Assembly: GCA_964541025.1 (NCBI GenBank)
Contig: CAZIOW010000021.1
Coordinates: 1-28,187 of the forward strand
From: JAGDXO01 sp964541025
GTDB lineage: Archaea > Thermoplasmatota > Thermoplasmata > Thermoplasmatales > GCA-001856825
Length of the DNA: 28,187 nt
Direction of reading: 5' to 3'
Both the position numbers and the translations under genes were made by a program. Within the stretch, counting starts at the first letter, position 1; each line of letters opens with the position of its first letter. The notes beneath the pieces are model-generated. The model saw only the letters and a program-made list of their open reading frames with translations. It was not told the DNA's origin and did not search any database. Positions 7,703 to 14,947 of the stretch are shown here, in pieces.

Positions 7703-9147
7703 TCTAACACCTCGTTTAACTCATTGACCCTCACCTTCTTCATTGAAAATGTGAAGATAAGCGAGATGAGTAGCGTGATAAATCCTATTATGTAAATATA
7801 GTCAAATGCAAGATTTGAAGGGAAAGTTGAATAAATTGGGGTAAAAGGAAGCTGCCCCAATGACTCAGGTATATACCCTACCATTGCTGGAACTATGAAC
7901 TGGGTCTCAAGAACTCCTGCAACTGCAGGGCTTATTGTGGAACCGATATTCCTGAAAACAGTATTCATACCAGTAACCATACCAGTGGAATCTCTGGGAG
8001 TTGATATTATTATCATATTTATTATACCAACAAACACGAATGACGTCCCTGAACCTATGAAAATTGCATCCTCTGTTATAGAGGTTACATCTCCTCTGTT
8101 GAAGTAAAGCAATATGAAAGCCACCAGCATTACCGCAGTTCCAATTATTATGGAAAGCTTTGGTCCATACTTCCTGACAACAAGGGCACCTATAGGTGCA
8201 AATACTATTGCCATCAGGCTTCCAGGGACCATGACAAGACCTGATGTCAGGATATCCTTCCCGAATCCAGCAGGTGCAGGATCCTGTAACAATGGGGGTA
8301 TGGTGTAAAAAAGATAGAACATTCCTCCAGAGGCAAATAGTCCTGTCAGATTTGCTAGGAAAATGTTTCTTATCTTGAGAAGTTTCAAATTTATAAATGG
8401 CTGTGTTACGGTGTTCTCATAGACAAGGAAAAGTGATACGCTGACAACCGCAAGGAATGCAAGTGAAAGTATAAGATAGGAAGTCCATCCCCAGTAGACT
8501 CCCTCTGATAGCACAAGGATCGCAGAGACAAGACCTACACTGAGAAGGAAAACTCCTCCAAAATCAATGGTCTCCTTTTTTCTGTAGGGTGATTCCTCCA
8601 ATATTACCATGGAGGCAACGAATAGGCCGAAGGCAATTGGAATTGCAGAATGATAGGACCACTGCCAGTCGTAATTCTGCGTAATCCAGGCACCAATAAC
8701 AAGCCCAAGAGAAGCCCCGACAGTAAAAGTTGCTGATATTATACCCTGTGCAAGAGGCAGTTCATTCTTTGGAAGTTCATCGTTCAAGAGAGCAAATGCA
8801 ACAGGAAGCATTCCCATTCCCAGTCCCTGCACAGCCCTTATAATGATGAATTCAGTGAGAGTGTTGGCAAATCCCCCGAATGAAACTGCTACTGCATATA
8901 CCAGGGTAAGAATCACGAAAACTTTCTTTTTTCCATAAATATCAGCCAGTTTCCCAAATATCGCCGCAGATATTGTTCCGGATATTAAATAAGCGGTGAC
9001 GATCCAGGAAAGAGAATCATAACTTGCAGAGAAGAATTTTGAGAGAACTGGCAGAGCAGGTGTTACCATTGTTTCAACATACATTATCATTGTTCCTGCA
9101 ATGGCCATAACAGCAATAGTTGATTTAGCCCTGGTTGTGAATGCCAT
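7699..9147 (-). CDS. MFS transporter, DHA2 (EmrB/QacA-like) drug exporter
   Basis: A 482-residue multispanning membrane protein, about 14 predicted segments by eye, as in the DHA2 drug:H+ antiporters. Loop 2-3 holds motif A (GKLADIYGKKKVF). TM1 has the acidic residue typical of exporters (MYVETMVTPALP) and TM5 has a motif-C-like GASLGLVIGAWIT. The start at ATG 9147 has a strong GGAGGAGG site 3 nt upstream, inside the end of padR, which it overlaps by 23 nt. It ends in an ATGA overlap with the exported repeat protein. The substrate is unknown. PadR control suggests a toxic hydrophobic compound that induces its own export. Confidence 0.87.
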   Translation of the reverse strand: MAFTTRAKSTIAVMAIAGTMIMYVETMVTPALPVLSKFFSASYDSLSWIVTAYLISGTISAAIFGKLADIYGKKKVFVILTLVYAVAVSFGGFANTLTEFIIIRAVQGLGMGMLPVAFALLNDELPKNELPLAQGIISATFTVGASLGLVIGAWITQNYDWQWSYHSAIPIAFGLFVASMVILEESPYRKKETIDFGGVFLLSVGLVSAILVLSEGVYWGWTSYLILSLAFLAVVSVSLFLVYENTVTQPFINLKLLKIRNIFLANLTGLFASGGMFYLFYTIPPLLQDPAPAGFGKDILTSGLVMVPGSLMAIVFAPIGALVVRKYGPKLSIIIGTAVMLVAFILLYFNRGDVTSITEDAIFIGSGTSFVFVGIINMIIISTPRDSTGMVTGMNTVFRNIGSTISPAVAGVLETQFIVPAMVGYIPESLGQLPFTPIYSTFPSNLAFDYIYIIGFITLLISLIFTFSMKKVRVNELNEVLE

Positions 9148-9628
9148 GTTCCTCCTCCATGATATCTATTATTTTCTCCTTGATTCTTAAAACAGCATCC
9201 TTATTCCCATTACTGATCAGTGAAATCAGAAGGGAGAGAAGCCCTGTGACCTCATCTCCTATAATATCACTGAGTTCTGAAATGTTGTTCACGAAATCCT
9301 TTGAAAGCAAAAGGGAATAATCATCCTTTTCATAGATGAGAATATGATCTCTCAGATACGATTCCATAAGTTTCTTCCTGAGGCTGTCCCTCAAATTCTC
9401 AAGGGTATCAACATAATTCTTCCCCTTCTGGGTTAGAGAGTACATCTTTCTGCCACCATTATTTTTAATCATAATGAACCCATCTATCTCCAGATCCCTA
9501 AGAATGGGGAAGAGGGTTCCACTTGACATCCGTCTATCCTGTGCTGAAAGCATCTTGCTCAGCTGGTATGAATTCCTTTCACCTTTTGAGAGTATGAACA
9601 ATATTTTCACACGATTCAGGGATGTCAT
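9125..9628 (-). CDS. PadR family transcriptional regulator
   Basis: A 167-residue protein with the N-terminal winged helix of PadR repressors: LNRVKILFILSKGERNSYQL, then SSGTLFPILRDLEIDGFI and the wing NNGGRKMYSLTQKGK. A helical C-terminal half (about 80-167) would serve for dimerisation. It heads the operon padR, MFS exporter, exported protein. There is no Shine-Dalgarno sequence before ATG 9628. A TATA-like TTTATTAAC lies about 29 nt upstream on the minus strand, so the mRNA is probably leaderless. A PadR-type palindrome covers the start codon, which suggests autorepression. The ligand cannot be predicted. Confidence 0.85.
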   Translation of the reverse strand: MTSLNRVKILFILSKGERNSYQLSKMLSAQDRRMSSGTLFPILRDLEIDGFIMIKNNGGRKMYSLTQKGKNYVDTLENLRDSLRKKLMESYLRDHILIYEKDDYSLLLSKDFVNNISELSDIIGDEVTGLLSLLISLISNGNKDAVLRIKEKIIDIMEEEHGIHNQG

Positions 9629-9646
9629 ATGTCTATTCCGACATAT
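9627..9646 (-). promoter_or_regulatory. Putative PadR operator (ATGT-N8-ACAT)
   Basis: A perfect 7-bp inverted repeat, ATATGTC (9627-9633) and GACATAT (9640-9646), is separated by 6 bp. It contains ATGT-N8-ACAT, the recognised PadR/LmrR-type operator core. It covers the padR start codon and lies between it and the TATA-like element, an ideal place to block initiation on a leaderless promoter. Confidence 0.7.
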
Positions 9647-9702
9647 AAGAGAGTTAATAAACTTTATTTAGTGAAAAATACAAAAAGATTCAAAATTGGA
9701 CA

Positions 9703-9715
9703 AATAATATATAAG
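9703..9715 (+). promoter_or_regulatory. TATA-like element for the 167-residue orphan gene
   Basis: AATAATATATAAG is centred about 30 nt before ATG 9740 with no Shine-Dalgarno sequence, consistent with leaderless transcription. Confidence 0.45.
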
Positions 9716-9739
9716 ATGTTTAGTATTATGGAATAGTAA

Positions 9740-10243
9740 ATGGATGTTGAAGATTTTATTAAGGAATTGATAAAGATTTACTCAGACCAGAAGGGCCTCT
9801 TACAGAATTATTACGATTCATTATTTTCACTTATCGAAATAAATGTCTCAAAAAAAGTTGGTAATGAACTTGGAAACAAAATCATAACGGAGTTGAGGAA
9901 TCTGATGCCGGGAGAGGTTGAAACCCTGAATTCCATATACCCTCTTCTCCAGAAATATGCTTTCATAAAACTTGAACAGCTTTTAGGGGTTGAAAATCTG
10001 CCCTCAAACTGTAAATTTATACCTCCAAAAAGACTGCTGAGGATAAATGCCACAGAGATAATAGACAACCTGATAAAGGGGGAGGTTTGTGTCACAGATA
10101 ACCTAAGGAAGGTCGGAAGATCTGTGAATAATGCTGATTTAGTCAAAATATTCACTGACCTGGTCATAAGACACGAAAAACATCTTGTAAGGTTGAGAAA
10201 ACTCTGGGATGAAGTGGCATCATCAGGGGAAGATATTTTCTGA
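9740..10243 (+). CDS. Hypothetical all-helical protein, possibly ferritin-like
   Basis: I do not recognise this 167-residue family. The sequence is nearly all amphipathic helix. The C-terminal half reads as a helical hairpin with Glu in LIKGEVCVTDNLRK and RHEKHLVRLRKLWDEV, a Glu-x-x-His pattern like the metal ligands of ferritin/rubrerythrin folds. The N-terminal hairpin (about 3-80) lacks an obvious matching pair. It is a monocistronic-looking gene with its own TATA, separated by one base from the convergent TatD-like gene and divergent from the padR operon. Metal binding is a hypothesis only. Confidence 0.6.
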   Translation: MDVEDFIKELIKIYSDQKGLLQNYYDSLFSLIEINVSKKVGNELGNKIITELRNLMPGEVETLNSIYPLLQKYAFIKLEQLLGVENLPSNCKFIPPKRLLRINATEIIDNLIKGEVCVTDNLRKVGRSVNNADLVKIFTDLVIRHEKHLVRLRKLWDEVASSGEDIF

Positions 10244-10244
10244 T

Positions 10245-11039
10245 TTATTTCTTATAAAATTTCCTGTAATATTCCATGGATCTATTGATTTTCTCTTCGT
10301 CAACTCCCTCCTGAAGGAGCATCTTGATTCTGCTGGGGACGGAATCGGCAGGAAGAACAAAATTTGGGTTGCCAATGTCTCCTGCGAAATCGGTCTCCAT
10401 GAAAAACCCTTCTTCACCCCATGGCGCAATCTTTGCATTTTTTCTGTTTGCAGGAACTGAAGGTATGATGCCGCAATTACCAGAAAATACGGGCTGGCTG
10501 AAATGTTTTATAATCCTGTCCTTCTTGCCAGTTCTGGATGCAAGGTCCATTACCCCACACATTCCCTTCGGGTCGAGAGATTCAGTGTGCAATATCACTG
10601 GGATATCATTGTCCTTTGAAACTGTAAAGATATAGGACATTATTTCGTTGCTTGCTTCCATTATCCTTTCATCCACCTGGAAATGTGGCCTGCCAACCTC
10701 TCCTATTGCATCAGCCCTCTTCTCTTCTATCTCTCTAACTGAAATATCAACAGCTCTTTCATATATTGAAATTGCTTCCCTGATCTCCATATTTTTTACC
10801 ATCTCAATTATATTAACAGGATAGGGTCCGATCGTGGTCACAACGTCTAAACCCCTTTCCCTCAGTTTATCTGCTATAGATTCAGTTTCCCTGTATTTTT
10901 GGACGAAGGAATCTAAAGTATAGCAATTTTCAGTCAGATTAACAAGGTTCACTCCAGTTCCACCATTCATTCCAAATTTTTTGTAAAAAAAATCAATTGA
11001 CTCTTCTCTGAGATGCACATGGTTGTCAAATATTATCAT
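10245..11039 (-). CDS. TatD-like metal-dependent hydrolase
   Basis: A 264-residue amidohydrolase-fold protein of the archaeal TatD-related group. Candidate metal ligands in order are His7 and His9 (FDNHVHL), Glu in DAIGEVGRPH, His in VILHTES, His in IIKHFSQP and Asp in METDFAGD. These are the expected sites for a two-metal nuclease or hydrolase. I chose ATG 11039 because the HxH motif then falls right at the N-terminus, as usual, and a TATA-like ATAAATAT lies about 28 nt upstream. ATG 11060, giving seven more residues, is an alternative. The substrate is not evident; bacterial TatD acts as a 3'-5' exonuclease, but this branch is poorly characterised. Confidence 0.78.
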   Translation of the reverse strand: MIIFDNHVHLREESIDFFYKKFGMNGGTGVNLVNLTENCYTLDSFVQKYRETESIADKLRERGLDVVTTIGPYPVNIIEMVKNMEIREAISIYERAVDISVREIEEKRADAIGEVGRPHFQVDERIMEASNEIMSYIFTVSKDNDIPVILHTESLDPKGMCGVMDLASRTGKKDRIIKHFSQPVFSGNCGIIPSVPANRKNAKIAPWGEEGFFMETDFAGDIGNPNFVLPADSVPSRIKMLLQEGVDEEKINRSMEYYRKFYKK

Positions 11040-11060
11040 TGCTTTACTGATAAGTTCCAT

Positions 11061-11120
11061 AAATATTTATTATTCCATTTTTGTGACAAATAATAAAATA
11101 CATTATTTTCATGACGTAAG
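11061..11120. promoter_or_regulatory. Divergent promoter region, TatD-like gene and MMPL transporter
   Basis: Two TATA-like elements lie back to back: ATAAATAT on the minus strand (about 11064-11071) for the hydrolase and ACAAATAATAAAATAC on the plus strand (about 11086-11101), about 26 nt before GTG 11121. Neither start has a Shine-Dalgarno sequence. No other element was seen. Confidence 0.45.
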
Positions 11121-14100
11121 GTGCTTGAGAATCAATTCGACAAGCTAGGATTATTCATAGAAAAAAGATACAAAATGATCATAGCAATTTGGATCATAGC
11201 ATTGGTTATCCTCGTACCATTTGCAGTTTTATCCACATCCATCACGAATTACAACGTGGAAATGACCAATAGCAATACCGCATCCATGTCCCAGAAAGCA
11301 CAGAATATTTACAATATTCAATTCCCATCAAACAATTCCTCGAATAATGATACGGTCGTTCTATTTGTTAATGGATCATTCTATTCCTCGTATTCCTACA
11401 ACATCTGGCAGCAGATCAATGCTACCTACAAGCAGGGTCTTAAGGGCACTAGAATTGCCAACCTCATTTCCCCGTATCCTGTGGCAAATCAAGTCCTTGA
11501 TTCAGCAGGGAAGGGCGTTTATAAAATTTACATAAATCTTTACAACGCATCCAATGGTATAATAAATGGCTACGTGAAGGTTCTCAATGGCACAAAGGAA
11601 TTCATAAATTTCACAGTAAGTCTTGAGGAAATAGATAATGCATTCATCTTAACACACGCTAAAATATCAGGGGCAGTTAAAAATTTCACCGATGCTCTGA
11701 ATATAACGGATTCACAGATAATAGGAACTTCAGAGATTATCTACGGGATACCACTGTCATTCTATGAAATTTATGTCCAGTCATTTTACACTGAGCCTCA
11801 GCTCAACAATTCAAGCAGGGATGTTCTTGCATCAGAAACCTTGCTAAATGAAACACATGACTTTTATGGAAGTCAAAATTCATTATCATTCTTCACTCTT
11901 TTTTATAACATATGGAATAACACATCAGTGCCGATCCAGTCAAGGCTTAATTATTCGATAGGAAATGCGGTGAAGGAATTTGCCTCTGGAATGAATGCAA
12001 GCGAGCAGTCATTCTTCCTCACTGTCTACAATTCCTTCAATGTTTCTTCATATTCTAATATCACCATCAGGAATTATATAACTGATTCCCTGCTGGAAAG
12101 CATATCATACAGTGAATTCGGGAAATACAGCCCGGAGATATTCAATCTCACATATCAGGCTTTCATAACTGGGAGCAATGTAACCTCACTCTCTTGGAAT
12201 ATAACCGATAATTATGTTAATCAGTCATCGCCTTCTATCTATAACTTCTCACAGAGATTCTTCGGTATGAATGTAGACCAGTTTTCCTATTTCATGAGAA
12301 ACATGACGAATTTGAACTACACAGTAGAGGAACAGCTTAACTCATCATCCCTATATTCAGGCATCCAGGTAATATCATCTTCCTTGAATATGAGTGTGAA
12401 TGAATATTACAGATACCTGTTAAGCAACAATTCTTCCTTTGTATTAAACGATTATATTGATAAAATATCCCCCAATTTGAATAAGCTATCGTCTTTAGTA
12501 GGATTCCCTGGCAGCTACATTGCAAGGTATTTCATTGAAAATGGATCTTCCAAGTCTTCAATTTATTTTTCCGAGAATTTTATTAAGAAGGAATTTGGAG
12601 GCTCTCCATACTTCTATTTCACCAACAGTTCAAGGTTTATTTCCTTATCTAACGAGACATCTGGAAATGTTTCGAGTATGGTTGTGGAAAATTACAACCA
12701 GTCAGGAATGAAATTCAATTCTTCACTCTTCAACATTCTCGTTCCAAGGAATTTTGACGGATACATAATGTTGCTTACTTTCAACGTATCAAGCTTGAGC
12801 GAGAATCAGATAAACACTGTGAATCAATATATTTCAGATATCCAGAATGAATTTCCAGAAGTCCACATCTATTACACTGGTTCAGATGAAATAGCTGGAG
12901 GGGTTGAGCACATTGCTGTTTCATCACTTTCTGAATCCATGATTATTGGAATCATAATTTCAATCATAATAGTTGGACTGTATTTCAGGTCTGCGATCCT
13001 GGCTTTCATACCCCTTGCTTTCTTCGGAATTTCATATTCGATAACCCTTGGTATTGTCTATCTTGTCTTCGGTGTTGTTGAGAAAACAACTTTATCATTC
13101 ATTGTGACAACTCTGAGTGCCATCCTAATACTTGGTCTGAGCGTTGACTATTCAGTTTATATACTCAACAGGTTCGTTAGGAGCAAAGCAGATGACAGGC
13201 TTGAAAATACAGTTAAATGGGCCGGTCACGCAGTGTTCACTTCTGGCCTAACTGTTATAATTTCATACATTGTTCTTGCGCTGTTCAACATTCCCCTTAT
13301 AGGTGATGGAGGATACGTTAACGCTTTAGGGATTACGGTGAGCCTTGGCGTGGCCCTGACACTGCTCCCTTCTTTTCTCAGGCTATTCCATACAAACATA
13401 AGGAGACCTGATCACCTTATGAATTTTGATAAGGTGGCAAGAGTGAGCAGGAATCATAGAAATATTCTTGTCATAGCACTTGTTTTATTGTTCATATTCT
13501 CCCTAATAGTTTATGAGGTGACCCCGACATCATTTGATCTGCTGTCTCTTATACCAAACAATGCGGGCAAGATTGGTTATTACGAGATAGCAGCGAGATA
13601 CGGTTACGATCCACTTACTCCAAACTTCATCCTCCTCAATTTTACCAGTCCAATCTATTTTTCAGGAAAGTTCAATTCCACAGAACTGCAAATTCTGAAT
13701 TCTATAACGGGTAAACTTCTTTCACAGAACTATATAGGAGCTATCTCAACTGTCACATACCCATTTGGGAACATGGTGAATCTGACTTCACTCTCTGGCA
13801 GCAACGCCTCAATCGGGCAGATAGTAAATCAATCACTGACATTCATAGGCAAGAATGGGAAGACAGTTCTGATCAATGTTTATCTGAAGAACGTATCATT
13901 TTCCCAGCAGGCAATCGATGCCATGGGAAATGCTGACCCCTTCCTGAAAAGCATAGTGCCATTGGGCATCGCCTACTATATTGGTGGTCCTACACAGAGT
14001 CTTCTGGACAGTTCTAATTTCATATCAAGCTCAACAGTGAGGATAGTCGAGATTCTCTCTGTCATAATTTTTGCTGTCCTCGCTTACCAGCTCTCCACAG

Positions 14101-14573
14101 TGTTCACTCCTCTCAGGCTTCTCTTCAACGTTGGAACATCGGCACTTGTAGCCGTTGTGATGTTCTATGGAGTATTCTATTACATATTCCACATGCCAAT
14201 AATTGTCTTCGGACCATTATTTGTTATAGTCACTCTTTTCGGAGTTGGTCTAGATTATGATATATTCCTTGTTACAAGAACAAGGGAGGAGGTCATAAAG
14301 GGGAGGAATGATGAGGATGCAATTTCAGAGGCTCTGAAGGAAAATGCTGGTGTCATAATGGCCCTTGGCCTGATTTTAGCTGGGGTGTTTGGTTCACTGA
14401 TTATGAGCCCTATTGCTATAATCAAGGAAATAGGATTTTCAATTACAATGGGTGTACTGATAGACACCATGGTATCGTGGCTATTCCTTATACCAGCCCT
14501 TATGCTCATAATGAAAAAATATAACTGGTGGCCTTCAAAAATCGCATCCGGGAAACTTAAAAACGGCAAATAG
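11121..14573 (+). CDS. MMPL/RND superfamily transporter with a giant glycosylation-rich loop
   Basis: 1150 residues with the duplicated RND/MMPL layout. TM1 is about 19-39, a huge outer loop about 40-606, TM2-TM6 about 607-765, TM7 about 781-800, a second loop about 801-972 and TM8-TM12 about 974-1140. Conserved TM4/TM10 acidic motifs are present as LGLSVDYSVY (Asp676) and GVGLDYDIF (Asp1045), typical of proton relay. The family exports lipids, hydrophobic compounds or hopanoids. The first loop carries more than 30 Asn-X-Ser/Thr sequons and is over three times the length of the second. The GTG start is forced by an in-frame stop just upstream and fits a leaderless TATA. An SCP2 lipid carrier gene follows 34 nt later, consistent with a lipid substrate (inference). 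Confidence 0.85.
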   Translation: MLENQFDKLGLFIEKRYKMIIAIWIIALVILVPFAVLSTSITNYNVEMTNSNTASMSQKAQNIYNIQFPSNNSSNNDTVVLFVNGSFYSSYSYNIWQQINATYKQGLKGTRIANLISPYPVANQVLDSAGKGVYKIYINLYNASNGIINGYVKVLNGTKEFINFTVSLEEIDNAFILTHAKISGAVKNFTDALNITDSQIIGTSEIIYGIPLSFYEIYVQSFYTEPQLNNSSRDVLASETLLNETHDFYGSQNSLSFFTLFYNIWNNTSVPIQSRLNYSIGNAVKEFASGMNASEQSFFLTVYNSFNVSSYSNITIRNYITDSLLESISYSEFGKYSPEIFNLTYQAFITGSNVTSLSWNITDNYVNQSSPSIYNFSQRFFGMNVDQFSYFMRNMTNLNYTVEEQLNSSSLYSGIQVISSSLNMSVNEYYRYLLSNNSSFVLNDYIDKISPNLNKLSSLVGFPGSYIARYFIENGSSKSSIYFSENFIKKEFGGSPYFYFTNSSRFISLSNETSGNVSSMVVENYNQSGMKFNSSLFNILVPRNFDGYIMLLTFNVSSLSENQINTVNQYISDIQNEFPEVHIYYTGSDEIAGGVEHIAVSSLSESMIIGIIISIIIVGLYFRSAILAFIPLAFFGISYSITLGIVYLVFGVVEKTTLSFIVTTLSAILILGLSVDYSVYILNRFVRSKADDRLENTVKWAGHAVFTSGLTVIISYIVLALFNIPLIGDGGYVNALGITVSLGVALTLLPSFLRLFHTNIRRPDHLMNFDKVARVSRNHRNILVIALVLLFIFSLIVYEVTPTSFDLLSLIPNNAGKIGYYEIAARYGYDPLTPNFILLNFTSPIYFSGKFNSTELQILNSITGKLLSQNYIGAISTVTYPFGNMVNLTSLSGSNASIGQIVNQSLTFIGKNGKTVLINVYLKNVSFSQQAIDAMGNADPFLKSIVPLGIAYYIGGPTQSLLDSSNFISSSTVRIVEILSVIIFAVLAYQLSTVFTPLRLLFNVGTSALVAVVMFYGVFYYIFHMPIIVFGPLFVIVTLFGVGLDYDIFLVTRTREEVIKGRNDEDAISEALKENAGVIMALGLILAGVFGSLIMSPIAIIKEIGFSITMGVLIDTMVSWLFLIPALMLIMKKYNWWPSKIASGKLKNGK

Positions 14574-14578
14574 AAAAG

Positions 14579-14589
14579 TTTTATAGTAT
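14579..14589 (+). promoter_or_regulatory. TATA-like element for the SCP2-hydroxyacyl-CoA dehydrogenase pair
   Basis: TTTTATAGTAT is centred about 25 nt before ATG 14608, with no Shine-Dalgarno sequence. This implies a promoter separate from that of the MMPL gene. Confidence 0.45.
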
Positions 14590-14607
14590 CTTTTCATTAT
14601 TTTTTCC

Positions 14608-14943
14608 ATGAGTTCTTTTGATTTATTGAGGGATACAGTAAATTCCCTAGAAGGCAAACCAGATTTGAAGAAAGAAATATTATCTTTTAACAAGACGTTC
14701 CAGTTCAATGTATCGGACGGGAACCCATTCTATGTGGAAATAAACAGCAGTGGAATTAAGGTATCAGAGGGAAAGAAGGATTCACCTTCTGCAACAATAA
14801 CAGCGACAGACCAGGTCCTGAATGATGTTTTCACTGGGCAGCTAGACGGAGTGAAGGCATTCATGCAGGGGAAGCTGAAAATAAGTGGAGATATTTTCTC
14901 AGTCCAGAAACTCTCATCATCAATAATGAAGGCAAGGAAGTGA
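14608..14943 (+). CDS. SCP-2 sterol/lipid carrier family protein
   Basis: A 111-residue single-domain SCP2-fold protein. The family pattern is clear: FNKTFQFNVSDGNPFYVEI, then the PSATITATDQVLNDVFTGQL strand-helix, LDGVKAFMQGKLKISGDI and a C-terminal helix. SCP2 domains bind acyl-CoAs, fatty acids or other lipids in a hydrophobic tunnel and often accompany beta-oxidation enzymes. Its stop codon lies inside the ribosome binding site of the next gene, so the two are translationally linked. A role delivering acyl-CoA to the fused dehydrogenase/hydratase is a reasonable inference. Confidence 0.85.
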   Translation: MSSFDLLRDTVNSLEGKPDLKKEILSFNKTFQFNVSDGNPFYVEINSSGIKVSEGKKDSPSATITATDQVLNDVFTGQLDGVKAFMQGKLKISGDIFSVQKLSSSIMKARK

Positions 14944-14947
14944 TATC

